Assembly (NCBI RefSeq): GCF_902859585.1
Contig: NZ_CADIJM010000001.1
Coordinates: 124,001 to 188,000 of the forward strand
DNA: 64,000 nt
Direction of reading: 5' to 3'
Source of the DNA: Achromobacter animicus
Lineage (GTDB): Bacteria > Pseudomonadota > Gammaproteobacteria > Burkholderiales > Burkholderiaceae_B
The translations under genes were made by a program, and so were the position numbers. Every line of letters starts with the position of its first letter. The stretch's first letter is position 1. This document shows, in pieces, positions 28,432 through 37,231 of the stretch. The notes under the pieces were generated by a model. That model was not told where the DNA came from. It saw only the letters and a list, made by a program, of their open reading frames with translations, and did no database searches.

Positions 28432-29664
28432 ATGGACAGCGCGACGCCAGTGGTCACTTCGCCGCAGAGGGAAGGCCCGGAACCTGTAGCGGCCGAGGCC
28501 GCCGAAAAAAAGGCCGAGCCGGCGGCGGCAAAGCCCGATCCTTCCGAGGAAAAAGTCACGGCGCAGGACGCCGGCCTCATCAAGCCGCCGTCGCCCACGC
28601 CGCTCGTGCGCGTCAGCGGCTTCTGTCTGGTGACGCTGACTGTCCTTGCCGTGTTGTTTGGCCTGAAGGCGGGGCAGGAATTCATCGTTCCGGTGGTGAT
28701 GGCGATTGTGGTCGCCTATACCTTGGATCCCGTCGTCGCCCTGATGGAGCGATATCGCGTGCCGCGCTCGCTGGGCACCATCATCGTGATGTCGGCCATC
28801 GCCGTCGGGATCGTGGGCGTCATCTACGTCACGCAGGACCAGGTCGCCGACATCATCAATGCGCTCCCCGAGATATCTAGCAAGCTGTCCCGCACGCTGG
28901 GCGGCCTCTTGAGCGGCGACGGCTCCCTGATGGAAAAATTGCGCAACGCAGCAAGCATCCTGCAGGAGTCGGGTGCGCCCAAGCCCGGCGGTCGCGTCGT
29001 CGTGGCCAAGTCGGACGGCGGGCTGAGCGACATCCTGCTGTGGGGCTCCAAGGGGCTGGCCACCTTCGTCGGGCAGGCCACCATGTGCGTGTTCCTGGTT
29101 TTCTTCCTGCTGCTGTCGGGCAACGCGTTCAAGCGCAAGTTCGTCAAGATGGCCGGCAAGACGTTGTCGCAAAAGAAGATCAGCGTGCACATGCTGGACC
29201 AGATCAACAACTCGATCCACATGTACATGGCGATGATGCTGGTGACCAATGTGGCGCTGGGGCTGCTGTCATGGGGCGCCTTCCGCCTGCTGGGACTGGA
29301 AAACGCCGCGACCTGGGCGGTGGTGGCGGGCGCGCTGCACATCATCCCGTACTTCGGCCCGCTGATGACGGCGGTCGGCACTGGCGTCGCGGGACTGGTG
29401 CAGTTCGGTGAGCTCGGCCCCGCACTGGCCATCTCCATGAGTTCCGTCGCCATTGCGTTGTTGATGGGCGTCGTCGTCACCACCTGGATGTCTGGCCGCA
29501 TCGCACGGATGAACGCCGTGGCCGTGTTCATCCTGCTGCTGCTATTCACGTGGCTATGGGGCATCTGGGGAACGCTGCTGTCCGTGCCCATTGCCTTCAT
29601 CGCGAAGGTGGTGGCCGATCATATCGAAGGGTTGGAGGCGTTGTCGGAGTTCCTGAGCGAGTAG
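28432..29664 (+). CDS. AI-2E family transporter (PerM/YhhT-like permease)
   Basis: 410 aa membrane protein. A charged, Ala/Glu/Lys-rich cytoplasmic N-terminus (about 1-60) precedes roughly eight hydrophobic segments. Family features include EFIVPVVMAIVVAYTLDP near 85 and HIIPYFGPLMTAVGTGVAG near 310. Members export autoinducer-2 or act as Na+/H+ antiporters; the sequence does not tell which. ATG 28432 is chosen over an upstream GTG because AGGGGAAAG lies just before it. It may be co-transcribed with the DUF445 gene 78 bp downstream. Confidence 0.82.
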   Translation: MDSATPVVTSPQREGPEPVAAEAAEKKAEPAAAKPDPSEEKVTAQDAGLIKPPSPTPLVRVSGFCLVTLTVLAVLFGLKAGQEFIVPVVMAIVVAYTLDPVVALMERYRVPRSLGTIIVMSAIAVGIVGVIYVTQDQVADIINALPEISSKLSRTLGGLLSGDGSLMEKLRNAASILQESGAPKPGGRVVVAKSDGGLSDILLWGSKGLATFVGQATMCVFLVFFLLLSGNAFKRKFVKMAGKTLSQKKISVHMLDQINNSIHMYMAMMLVTNVALGLLSWGAFRLLGLENAATWAVVAGALHIIPYFGPLMTAVGTGVAGLVQFGELGPALAISMSSVAIALLMGVVVTTWMSGRIARMNAVAVFILLLLFTWLWGIWGTLLSVPIAFIAKVVADHIEGLEALSEFLSE

Positions 29665-29742
29665 GGCGGATGGCGGTTCCCGGGTGCAATAGCCTGGCCG
29701 CCATCGATTGGTATGCTCGGGGCTTGCATCACCGGATTCTTC

Positions 29743-31071
29743 ATGACCGAAACTTCCCAGACCCAACGAATCGCCGGCGCGCACACCGCGCTGGATGCCG
29801 ATGCGCGGCGCGTGCAATTGCGCCGCATGAAGATCGGGGCGCTGGCGCTGCTGGTCGCCATGGTCAGCGGCTTCATCACCAGTCACGTCATGGGCGGGCA
29901 GGGCGCGTGGGCCTGGGTGCGGGCGTTTTGCGAGGCAGCCACCGTTGGCGCGTTGGCCGACTGGTTCGCCGTGGTTGCGCTGTTCCGGCGGCCGATGGGT
30001 CTGCCCATTCCGCACACCGCCATCATCCCCAGCAACAAGGACCGCATCGGCGACAGCCTGGCGATCTTCGTGCGCGATCACTTCCTGGACCCCGACACCC
30101 TCATTGAAAAGCTGCGCGTCTTCGATCCCGCCGCGCGGCTGAGCCGCTGGCTGGCCCGGCCCGCGCAGGCGCACGCCCTGAGCGATGGGGCCCGCCGCGT
30201 GGCGCTGCAGACGCTGGACCTGCTGGACGATCGGGCCGTGCGCGGTGTCATCCAGGAATTCGTCGTCAGCAATCTGCGCCGCTGGGATGCGGCGGGCACC
30301 GCCGGCGAGGTGCTGGGCCTGTTGACCCGCGACGGGCGGCACCAGGAGCTGCTGGACGCCGCGATGGAACGCCTGGGCGGCTACCTGGCCGAGGAAGACG
30401 TCAAGGAGCGCGCGGCGACCCTGCTCGTGAAGTTCGCCCGCAAGGAATGGCCGCGCATCATCGCCGCCGTTGACGTGGTCAAGTCCGTCGACAACATCGC
30501 CGACAACCTGGCCGACCGCCTGGCGCGCGCGCTGGTCGAAGAGCTGCGCGACGTGCTGTCCGAGCCCGACCACCCCGTGCGCCGCGACTACGAGGCGTGG
30601 GTGATGAACTACATCGAACGCCTGACGACCGACCCGGCGCTGGCCAGCCAGGTCGAAGCCCTGAAGCAGCGCGCCATCGACCACCCCAAGGTCCAGGAAT
30701 ACGTTCAAGGCCTGTGGGACGACATCCATGCGGCGCTGCGGCGCGACCTGGCGGACGAACATTCCGCGCTGGCCGCGCATCTGGAAAGCGCGCTGCTGGC
30801 GCTGGCGCGCAAGCTTGGCGAAGACCCCGGCCTGCGAGAAGCCATCAACAACCACATCCTGGGCGGCGCGCGGCGTCTGACCGGACGGCTGCGTGTGGGT
30901 GTCACCGAGCACATTTCGCGCACCGTCAAGAACTGGGACGAACGTCATCTGGTCGACGAACTGGAACTCAGTGTGGGGCGCGATCTTCAGTACATCCGCT
31001 TCAACGGCACGCTGGTGGGCGGCCTGATCGGCGTGCTGCTGCATGCGGTGGTCCTGATCGTGAACGGTTAG
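29743..31071 (+). CDS. DUF445 family membrane protein (YjiN-like)
   Basis: 442 aa. There is a hydrophobic segment at about 23-45 and a signature [27 protein letters not shown] near 60-85. The long mostly helical soluble region and the C-terminal hydrophobic anchor ([17 protein letters not shown]) are typical of DUF445. The family's function is not established. The start ATG 29743 gives the conserved N-terminus; an upstream in-frame codon only adds an unlikely short extension. Confidence 0.82.
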   Translation: MTETSQTQRIAGAHTALDADARRVQLRRMKIGALALLVAMVSGFITSHVMGGQGAWAWVRAFCEAATVGALADWFAVVALFRRPMGLPIPHTAIIPSNKDRIGDSLAIFVRDHFLDPDTLIEKLRVFDPAARLSRWLARPAQAHALSDGARRVALQTLDLLDDRAVRGVIQEFVVSNLRRWDAAGTAGEVLGLLTRDGRHQELLDAAMERLGGYLAEEDVKERAATLLVKFARKEWPRIIAAVDVVKSVDNIADNLADRLARALVEELRDVLSEPDHPVRRDYEAWVMNYIERLTTDPALASQVEALKQRAIDHPKVQEYVQGLWDDIHAALRRDLADEHSALAAHLESALLALARKLGEDPGLREAINNHILGGARRLTGRLRVGVTEHISRTVKNWDERHLVDELELSVGRDLQYIRFNGTLVGGLIGVLLHAVVLIVNG

Positions 31072-31205
31072 GCAGGGTCTTCGGCCTTTCCCCACACCGT
31101 GTCACAACCTTGTATCAGGAACGAAGTTTTCTGGCGGACCGCCCGGCCCCGGTGCTATCTTCATCTGCGCCGCCGGCTGCGCGAGGCGCGCCTTACCGAT
31201 GGCCG

Positions 31206-31220
31206 CCCGCAGCTTGCGGG
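31206..31220 (+). promoter_or_regulatory. Stem-loop in the sodC leader
   Basis: CCCGCA (31206-31211) and TGCGGG (31215-31220) form a 6-bp perfect stem with a 3-nt loop, ending 10 bp before the GGAGG ribosome site of sodC. It may modulate translation or be a terminator remnant of the upstream gene; no T-run follows. Confidence 0.3.
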
Positions 31221-31241
31221 CATCTTTCCCGGAGGCAATTC

Positions 31242-31766
31242 ATGAAGAAATTCTCGATGCTTGTCACGGCGCTGGCATTGGCGGGCGCGTCCAGCGCGGC
31301 GCTGGCCGAAGACGTCTCGATGTCGTTCCTGACGCCCGATGGCGTCGGCAAGAGCGCCGGCACCATCACCCTGAAAGACACCAAGGAAGGGCTGCAATTC
31401 ACGCCCCACCTCAAAGGCCTGCCGCCCGGCGAGCGCGGCTTTCATGTGCACGAGAAAGGCTCGTGCGAGCCCGGCCCGGTAAGCGGCAAGACCGCGCCGG
31501 GCGGCGGTGCGGGCGGGCACCTGGATCCCAAGGGCACCAAGGCGCACAAGGGGCCGATGGCGACCGACGGACATCAGGGTGACCTGCCGTTCCTCACCGT
31601 CGCGGCCGATGGCAGCGCGACGAAAACCGTGCTTGCGCCGCACCTGAAGCTGGCTGACGTGAAGGGCCGGGCGTTGATGATCCACGCTGGCGGCGACAAC
31701 TACAGCGACAAGCCCGAGCCGCTGGGCGGCGGAGGCGGACGTATCGTTTGCGGCGTCGTGAAATAG
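31242..31766 (+). CDS. sodC: Periplasmic superoxide dismutase [Cu-Zn]
   Basis: 174 aa with a signal peptide (1-22, ALA cleavage). Copper ligands are seen at His68 and His70 (GFHVHEKG), His93 and His148. Zinc ligands are His93, His102, His111 and Asp114. The disulfide pair is Cys75/Cys170 and the active-site Arg is Arg167 in [11 protein letters not shown]. It dismutates superoxide in the periplasm and protects against host or exogenous oxidants. A strong GGAGG precedes the ATG. A palindrome with a T-tract just after the stop looks like its terminator, so it is probably monocistronic. Confidence 0.95.
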   Translation: MKKFSMLVTALALAGASSAALAEDVSMSFLTPDGVGKSAGTITLKDTKEGLQFTPHLKGLPPGERGFHVHEKGSCEPGPVSGKTAPGGGAGGHLDPKGTKAHKGPMATDGHQGDLPFLTVAADGSATKTVLAPHLKLADVKGRALMIHAGGDNYSDKPEPLGGGGGRIVCGVVK

Positions 31767-31773
31767 GGGGAGT

Positions 31774-31787
31774 GCGCCCGCGGGCGC
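31774..31787 (+). terminator. Putative intrinsic terminator of sodC
   Basis: Perfect 14-bp palindrome GCGCCCG/CGGGCGC beginning 7 bp after the sodC stop and followed by TTT. Short but GC-rich stem; it lies between convergent genes. Confidence 0.5.
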
Positions 31788-31792
31788 TTTCC

Positions 31793-32416
31793 TCAAGCCG
31801 TGCCGTTGCGGCCGTACTGCCGGTAGCCGTCGCGCTGCGCCAGCCGGTCGTAGTACGCCGCCACGGCTGGCAGCGCGGGCTTTTCGAACGGCGTCTCGAA
31901 CCAGCGGTTCACCGACAGCCCCACCGGAATGTCGGCCAGCGTGAATGCATCGCCGGCCACATAAGCGCCGGTGGCGGCCAGCCGCTGGTCCAGAATCCCC
32001 ATGAACCGGGCCCAGTCGCGGCACGACGCCTCGATGGCGGCCTCGTCCCGGTGCGCGGGCGACTGCCGCGCCAACGCCATGAAGGCGTAGCTCCAGGACC
32101 GGTTCAAGTCGGTTGCCTGCCAATCCATCCACTGGTCCACCCGCGCCCGCAGCTTCGGCTCGGCCGGATACAGGTGTTGCCCCTGATACTGGCCCGCCAG
32201 ATAGCGGATGATGGTGTTCGACTCCCACAGCACGAAATCGCCATCCTGGATCACGGGCACCATGGCATTGGGATTGCGCGCCAGAAACTCCGGTTCGGAC
32301 GTGGGCCGGAAACCGCTGCCCCAGTCTTCGCGATCAAACGGCAAATTCAGTTCAGCGCACGTCCACAGCACTTTACGCACGTTGATGGACGAGGCTTTTC
32401 CCAATATTTTCAGCAT
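31793..32416 (-). CDS. Glutathione S-transferase family protein
   Basis: 207 aa cytosolic GST. The N-terminal thioredoxin-like domain (1-80) has the candidate catalytic Ser in KASSINVRK, the cis-Pro region MVPVIQDG and the Glu-Ser glutathione contact LWESNTI. The C-terminal helical domain follows with the N-capping FTLADIPVG. It conjugates or reduces electrophiles with glutathione. Monocistronic, convergent with sodC. Confidence 0.9.
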   Translation of the reverse strand: MLKILGKASSINVRKVLWTCAELNLPFDREDWGSGFRPTSEPEFLARNPNAMVPVIQDGDFVLWESNTIIRYLAGQYQGQHLYPAEPKLRARVDQWMDWQATDLNRSWSYAFMALARQSPAHRDEAAIEASCRDWARFMGILDQRLAATGAYVAGDAFTLADIPVGLSVNRWFETPFEKPALPAVAAYYDRLAQRDGYRQYGRNGTA

Positions 32417-32523
32417 GTTGGCTACCGCGGGCAGGGCGCTTTTCGGAATCGAAGGTCGTCGCAGTCTAGCGGGCCGGGGAACGTGCCGCCATATACAGAT
32501 TCGGGCGCCGGCAGGCAGAACAG

Positions 32524-33003
32524 ATGCCGGGGGAACGGCACGTGACGGACAAGACCACCTCGCCGCTATCCACGCGCTCCTACATTGCCGACACCGTTGC
32601 GCTGATCCTGTTCTTTACGACGACAGGCATCATCAATGAGCGCTGGATCGCGGGAATGACGTGGGAACAGGTGTTCCACGCGCGGCTGATCGGCGGTGCG
32701 CTGATGATTCCGGTAGGTAGGCCTTACGGTCTCTGGCGCGATTGGATAATGCGGCGCGCGAAGGACACGCGCGTATCCCGGCTGCTTTGGGATAGCGTGG
32801 CGCTGATGACTTTCCAGGTGCCTATTTACGCCGCGATCATCGCGATCAGCGGGGCATCGGGCGAGGGTCTGGTGCGAGGGATATTGGGCGCGGCCGTGAT
32901 GATGCTGGTGCTGGGCCGGCCTTACGGCGCGTTTTTGAATGCGATCAGGCGCGTGTTCGGCCTGCCGCCGGGAGGATCGCGGCCGATGTCGCTTAACGAG
33001 TAA
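32524..33003 (+). CDS. alaE: AlaE-like L-alanine exporter family membrane protein
   Basis: 159 aa, four hydrophobic segments. The pattern [18 protein letters not shown] and [11 protein letters not shown], with two copies of GRPYG (about 65 and 135), aligns with the short exporter AlaE (YgaW). It would export excess L-alanine. The start is ATG 32524; a GTG at 32542 with a nearby GGGGGA is an alternative that removes six residues. Assignment rests on family resemblance. Confidence 0.78.
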   Translation: MPGERHVTDKTTSPLSTRSYIADTVALILFFTTTGIINERWIAGMTWEQVFHARLIGGALMIPVGRPYGLWRDWIMRRAKDTRVSRLLWDSVALMTFQVPIYAAIIAISGASGEGLVRGILGAAVMMLVLGRPYGAFLNAIRRVFGLPPGGSRPMSLNE

Positions 33004-33030
33004 GCCGTGCGCTTGGGCCTGTCGTGATTG

Positions 33031-33078
33031 CCGCTCGACGAGTACCGGACTTGAAGTGTGCCGGTACTAAACGAGCGG
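33031..33078. repeat. Long imperfect inverted repeat/stem-loop between alaE and lipoprotein genes
   Basis: CCGCTCG-ACGA-GTACCGG (33031-33048) pairs with CCGGTAC-TAAA-CGAGCGG (33061-33078): two perfect 7-bp stems separated by a symmetric 4x4 internal loop, with a 12-nt terminal loop. It sits between convergent genes. There is no T-run. It could be a bidirectional transcription barrier or a dispersed repeat element. Confidence 0.5.
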
Positions 33079-33106
33079 CGATGGTATTGAATCTGCGACG
33101 CGGGTT

Positions 33107-33472
33107 TTACATCGTCGGTTGCGGAATCGGCGTTTCCGCCGGCATCGAGCCCGTCATGCGCGCCGGGCAACCCGACAGACCCCACTTCGTCACGATGCCC
33201 TTTTCGATCATGAACTTCTCGACGCACACGTGATAAGCCGAAATCGGGCCCCAGATTTCTTCGTAAGAAATGATTCTTGCACCGCTTTCAAGCGTGTAGC
33301 TCTTCTTGGGCGGTCCCCACTTGGAAACCAGTTGCTCTTCGGTGCTGCCTACCCATGCTGCATTGACGTCGTTGTAGGTCTTGTTCCGCTTGCCGGTAAT
33401 CATGCTCATCTGCGCGGAAGTGCAACCCGCGAGCAGCGCAGGCAAAACCACAAGCAGTGCAATTTTTCTCAT
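33107..33472 (-). CDS. Small lipoprotein, unknown function
   Basis: 121 aa. The signal peptide ends in lipobox LLAGC with acylated Cys17. The mature part carries WVGSTEEQLVSKWGPPKKSY, a pattern seen in small outer-membrane lipoproteins with a BamE-like or single-domain alpha/beta fold, plus two further Cys that may pair. ATG 33470-33472 is chosen because it gives a canonical lipoprotein signal. The start lacks a strong ribosome site. Function not assigned. Confidence 0.75.
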   Translation of the reverse strand: MRKIALLVVLPALLAGCTSAQMSMITGKRNKTYNDVNAAWVGSTEEQLVSKWGPPKKSYTLESGARIISYEEIWGPISAYHVCVEKFMIEKGIVTKWGLSGCPARMTGSMPAETPIPQPTM

Positions 33473-33827
33473 TTTGATTGTTACCCCGAAGATCGACGAT
33501 TGAGACCGAGGCGCTTGAACGCGGCACGTTGTTGCTTGACGTTGTGCGTGCATGTCTCACGCACGGCGGCTGCCGCGCGGTGAGGTTGGCCTCGCTTTTT
33601 CATGATTTTTGAGGCGCCAATGTATCAGATAGGTACACGGGCGGCCGGTAACAATTCTGACGGTTTGTATGGCCTTCAGGCCCGGCCACGTTTGCGGCGC
33701 GCGGGGTGTTCAGCGCATGCCGCTTTGCCCATTGCCCTCAACAGCGCCCACGCGACCCGAAATTCTTTCGGTGTATGCTTGCCGCCAAAATGCACTGTGC
33801 CGGTGCATGAAACTCTGTCTCCACACC
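33473..33827. other. 355-bp divergent intergenic region upstream of the RstA-like gene
   Basis: It contains a perfect 7-bp-arm hairpin GTGCGTG/CACGCAC (33544-33550 and 33558-33564) and a TGTAtcagataggTACA partial dyad near 33619-33635. Promoters for both flanking genes must lie here, but no hexamer pair stands out. No RNA gene or small ORF is supportable. Confidence 0.4.
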
Positions 33828-34529
33828 ATGACCAAGGCCTTGTTAGTCGAAGACGATGCGAAGCTGGCGCGCCTGATCGCGCAGTTTCTGGAACAGCACG
33901 GATTCAACGTTGTTCAGGCGTATCGTGGTGATCATGCGGTGGATGCGTTTCGTCGTCACGAGCCGGCCATCACCATTCTTGATCTGATGCTGCCTGGCCG
34001 AGACGGCCTGCAGGTCTGCCGGGATCTGCGGGCGTTCTCGTCTGCGCCGATCCTGATGCTGACCGCCCGCGAAGACGACGTGGATCAAATCCTGGGTCTG
34101 GAATCCGGCGCAGACGATTACGTCATCAAGCCCGTGGAACCGCGTGTTCTGCTGGCGCGGATCCGCGCCCTGATGCGTCGTCACAACCAGGCTGAAATGC
34201 AGCCTGAACTCCTGGTGTTCGGACCGTTGTCGATCGACCGTCAGACCCGCGCGGTCGTGCTGGCCGGCGCAGAGGTCGACCTGACGACGCTGGAATTTGA
34301 AATGTTGTGGGCGTTGGCTAGCCAGGCCGGCCAAGTGCTGACGCGCGACGATCTGCTCAACGCCGTGCGCGGCATCGAGTTCAACGGGCTCGATCGCACC
34401 GTGGACGTGTGCATCAGCAAGTTGCGCCGCAAGCTGGACGACGATCCGCGTGACCCGGCGCGCATCAAGACCATTTGGGGCAAGGGCTACCTGTTCTCGC
34501 CCAAGGTCCACGAGCTGGGCAATGCTTAG
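33828..34529 (+). CDS. OmpR-family response regulator, RstA-like
   Basis: 233 aa. The receiver has the acidic pocket VEDD, acceptor Asp in ITILDLMLPGRDG (about residue 51) and Lys in DDYVIKPVEP. The C-terminal winged helix (about 130-228) ends with KTIWGKGYLFSP, as in RstA. The start is set at MTKALLVEDD, where the receiver begins; a start 21 bp upstream is possible. It overlaps the sensor kinase gene by 8 bp. It probably binds promoters of the downstream units carrying the shared 19-bp motif. Confidence 0.9.
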   Translation: MTKALLVEDDAKLARLIAQFLEQHGFNVVQAYRGDHAVDAFRRHEPAITILDLMLPGRDGLQVCRDLRAFSSAPILMLTAREDDVDQILGLESGADDYVIKPVEPRVLLARIRALMRRHNQAEMQPELLVFGPLSIDRQTRAVVLAGAEVDLTTLEFEMLWALASQAGQVLTRDDLLNAVRGIEFNGLDRTVDVCISKLRRKLDDDPRDPARIKTIWGKGYLFSPKVHELGNA

Positions 34530-35829
34530 GTTCGTCCTGCGCATTTTCGTGGTGCTGGCCATCGGGTTCGTGCTGTCGAACGAGGTGGTGGACCGGGCGG
34601 CGAACTATCTCTTTGAGTCCGAGACGACGAACTACACGCGTGAAGCCGTGCGCGGTCAGCTGCACAGCCTGAAGCAGGAACTGGCCCATGTGCCGCCCGA
34701 GGCGCGCCCCGACTACGTGCGCAACACGTTGGCGCCCCATTACGGTTTGGCGTTGCAGGTCCTGAATCCGGCCGACTACAACGCGGCGGAATTTGCGCTG
34801 ACCGATGCGGAACGCCGCACCATCGACGCCGGCGGATTCTTCCTGCGCGACGACCAGATGAGCTTCGTGGCGGCCATACCGGGTCCGGGCGCGCAGTGGC
34901 TGATGGTCAAGCTGCCGCCCGAGCCGCTGGTCGGCACGTGGGTGATCGTCGCCATCTACGCCGCCCTGGGCGTGATGTTGTGTGGATTCATGCTGGTGTG
35001 GGCGCTGCCGGTCTGGCGCGATCTGGAAGCGCTGAAGACCGCCGCGCAACGGATGGGACAGGGCGACCTGCGTGTGCGCGCCGAATTGTCGCGGTTTTCC
35101 AGCATCCGTGGGCTGGGCGACACGTTCAACCAGATGGCCGATCGCATCAGTGCGCTGATCAGCAATCAGCGCGAGCTGACCAACGCGGTGTCGCACGAAC
35201 TGCGAACGCCCATCGCCCGGTTGTCGTTTGAACTGGACATGATCGAGCAAGAGGCCGACGCCGCTTCGCGCAAGCGTCTTGTCGAGGAAATGAAGAACGA
35301 TGTCGCCGAGCTGGACAGCATGGCATCGGAGTTGCTGATGTACGCCCGCCTGGAGCACAAGCGCGACGACATCCCGCTACAGCCCCAGGATGCCCGCGGC
35401 TGGCTCGATTCCGTTGTGCAGCACGCGTCGTTTGAGGCTGAGCGGGCGCGTGTGCATTGCGAGGTGACGCACTGTGATGCGGGCGAAGTCCGGCTACATC
35501 CGCGTTACATGACGCGCGCGTTGCTGAACCTGCTGCAGAATGCCATCCGGCATGCCGGCGGAAACGTTCAGGTTGGACTGACCAGTCCAGAGCCTCTGCA
35601 TTACGTGCTGACGGTGGATGACGACGGACCCGGCGTGCCGCCTGCGGATCGTGAGCGGGTTTTCGATCCCTTCATCCGGCTCGACGAGAGCCGCGCGCGC
35701 GGCACCGGAGGAACGGGACTGGGATTGGCCATCGTGCGCCGTGTGGCCCGATGGCACAACGGCGAGGCGCTGGTGTCCGACAGTCCGCTGGGCGGCGCCC
35801 GCTTCGTTATCCGTTGGCATGCCGCCTGA
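34522..35829 (+). CDS. Sensor histidine kinase, RstB-like
   Basis: 435 aa inner-membrane kinase. TM1 is at about 4-24, a periplasmic sensor region at about 25-135 and TM2 at about 140-160. HAMP follows, then HisKA with phospho-His in NAVSHELRTPIARL. The ATPase domain has N-box LLNLLQNAIRHA, G1 DDDGPGVP and G2 GTGLGLAIVRR. Acidic residues in the periplasmic loop might sense cations or pH, but the stimulus is unknown. Translationally coupled to the regulator. Confidence 0.9.
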   Translation: MLRFVLRIFVVLAIGFVLSNEVVDRAANYLFESETTNYTREAVRGQLHSLKQELAHVPPEARPDYVRNTLAPHYGLALQVLNPADYNAAEFALTDAERRTIDAGGFFLRDDQMSFVAAIPGPGAQWLMVKLPPEPLVGTWVIVAIYAALGVMLCGFMLVWALPVWRDLEALKTAAQRMGQGDLRVRAELSRFSSIRGLGDTFNQMADRISALISNQRELTNAVSHELRTPIARLSFELDMIEQEADAASRKRLVEEMKNDVAELDSMASELLMYARLEHKRDDIPLQPQDARGWLDSVVQHASFEAERARVHCEVTHCDAGEVRLHPRYMTRALLNLLQNAIRHAGGNVQVGLTSPEPLHYVLTVDDDGPGVPPADRERVFDPFIRLDESRARGTGGTGLGLAIVRRVARWHNGEALVSDSPLGGARFVIRWHAA

Positions 35830-35854
35830 CTCGACCTGGCGCGCGCGCAACGCA

Positions 35855-35873
35855 CGCGCAAAGATCTTCACAA
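35855..35873 (+). promoter_or_regulatory. 19-bp motif copy 1, upstream of the serine-hydrolase-like gene
   Basis: CGCGCAAAGATCTTCACAA. It differs from the copy at 37121-37139 at only two adjacent positions and ends 82 bp before its gene. A TACAAAG 6 bp further on gives a direct-repeat look, typical of OmpR-family sites. Probably bound by the adjacent RstA-like regulator (inference). Confidence 0.4.
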
Positions 35874-35955
35874 ACTCCCTACAAAGCAGGAAGGATCGCG
35901 CGGTGGCGCATCGATAGCATCTCGGCATTTCTCTTTCACGGGGTTGCCGTCATCC

Positions 35956-37059
35956 ATGTTCTCGCTTGCCCGCCTGATTGCCATCGGATCGCTCTTCGTC
36001 GCTGTGGGCGGTTGCCAGGGGTTGCCACCCGCCGCGCCCGCGACGATTCAGAAAGGGGACTATGCGGCGGTGGTCGACTACCTGACCGAGCGCATCCCTT
36101 ACGAAATGGGCGTGTCCAAGGTTCCCGGCCTCTCCATTGCGGTCGTGGACGATCAGCGCATCGTCTGGAGCACGGGTTTCGGGTACGCGGACACGGCACG
36201 GCATCGACGGGCGACCGGCGACACGCTGTATCGCGTGGGCGCCATCAGCAAGGTCGTCACGGCGGCGGCCGTGCTTCGCGCCGCGGACGACGGCTTGCTG
36301 TCGCTGGACCTGCCGGCTGACGACGCCTTGATATACGGGCGCCTCGAACCGCGCCGCAACGCCGCGCAGTGGATGGATGCTGCGCCCTTCACCGCCCGCA
36401 CGCTGCTGGGCGTGCATCCGGCCACGCTGGAAGACACGATGGGCCGAGCCCGTGCCGACATGGCGTATGCCTTGCTGGGCGACATGGTGGCGCATGCGGC
36501 ACAAGAACCGCTTGACGCGTACGTGAGGCGCACCGTTCTTCGACCCCTGAACATGCCGCGCGCGGGATTTCATCCGCACGAGCGCATGAAGGGGCAGCGG
36601 GCGGCCGGCTACCGGCGCGGCCAGCCCTGGGCGGAAGGGCCACAGCCGAACGCGGCGGCAGATGGCCTGTGGATGAGCGCATCCGAGATGGCGCGCTTTT
36701 CCAGCATGCTGTTCGGGCAAGGCAGAGCCGGCGCCGGATCCGGGGCAGGACAGGTGCTGTCCGAGCGATCCGCGCAGACGTTGCTGGGTTTGGAAACCGT
36801 GGCCGTTAGCAGCATGGATCTGGATTGCCGCCTTGCCTTGTCATGGCTGGCCGCGCCTTGCGGCGACGAATTGGTGAGCGCGACATCGCTACGCGACCAT
36901 AGCGGTGCGACGGAAGCGTTCCACTCGCGGTGGGTCGTTGCGCCGCAGGACAGACTTGCCGTGATGGTCATGAGCAATGCGGATTCGGGCGAGGCGCTGG
37001 TCGGCTCGGTTGCGACGCTGACGATGCGCCTGATGCGCCAGGCCAGGCATGGCATGTAG
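35956..37059 (+). CDS. Class C beta-lactamase-fold lipoprotein, apparently catalytically dead
   Basis: 367 aa. The signal peptide has a VGGC lipobox (Cys20). The domain follows serine hydrolase/penicillin-binding proteins: VPGLSIAVVDD near 56-66, then the place of the SxxK nucleophile at 96-99. Here the residues are AISK, with Ala96 (GCC, 36241-36243) instead of Ser, while Lys99 is kept. The second YxN motif also appears absent (ARADMAYALLG), though a HSG-like third motif remains. It may be a ligand-binding or scaffold protein of the envelope. It lies 126 bp after the sensor kinase and carries the shared 19-bp motif. Confidence 0.8.
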   Translation: MFSLARLIAIGSLFVAVGGCQGLPPAAPATIQKGDYAAVVDYLTERIPYEMGVSKVPGLSIAVVDDQRIVWSTGFGYADTARHRRATGDTLYRVGAISKVVTAAAVLRAADDGLLSLDLPADDALIYGRLEPRRNAAQWMDAAPFTARTLLGVHPATLEDTMGRARADMAYALLGDMVAHAAQEPLDAYVRRTVLRPLNMPRAGFHPHERMKGQRAAGYRRGQPWAEGPQPNAAADGLWMSASEMARFSSMLFGQGRAGAGSGAGQVLSERSAQTLLGLETVAVSSMDLDCRLALSWLAAPCGDELVSATSLRDHSGATEAFHSRWVVAPQDRLAVMVMSNADSGEALVGSVATLTMRLMRQARHGM

Positions 37060-37120
37060 TCGCCGCCCGGGGCGGCTATCGCAATGCGCCGCGGACAACA
37101 TGTGAAGCTGTTTTAAGGGC

Positions 37121-37139
37121 CGCGCAAACTTCTTCACAA
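37121..37139 (+). promoter_or_regulatory. 19-bp motif copy 2, upstream of the glycosyltransferase operon
   Basis: CGCGCAAACTTCTTCACAA, 17 of 19 positions identical to 35855-35873, ending 92 bp before the GT9 start. An inverse TGTGAAG lies at 37101-37107 and TTCAAAG follows at 37143-37149, giving several half-sites. Probable response-regulator binding region. Confidence 0.4.
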
Positions 37140-37231
37140 TTGTTCAAAGGACGCCGGAATTATGCCGGCCACCTGCCGATACATTGCCCGCCAGCGGCCG
37201 ACCGGCCGTGCAATCAGCAGGGAGGCAGCAG

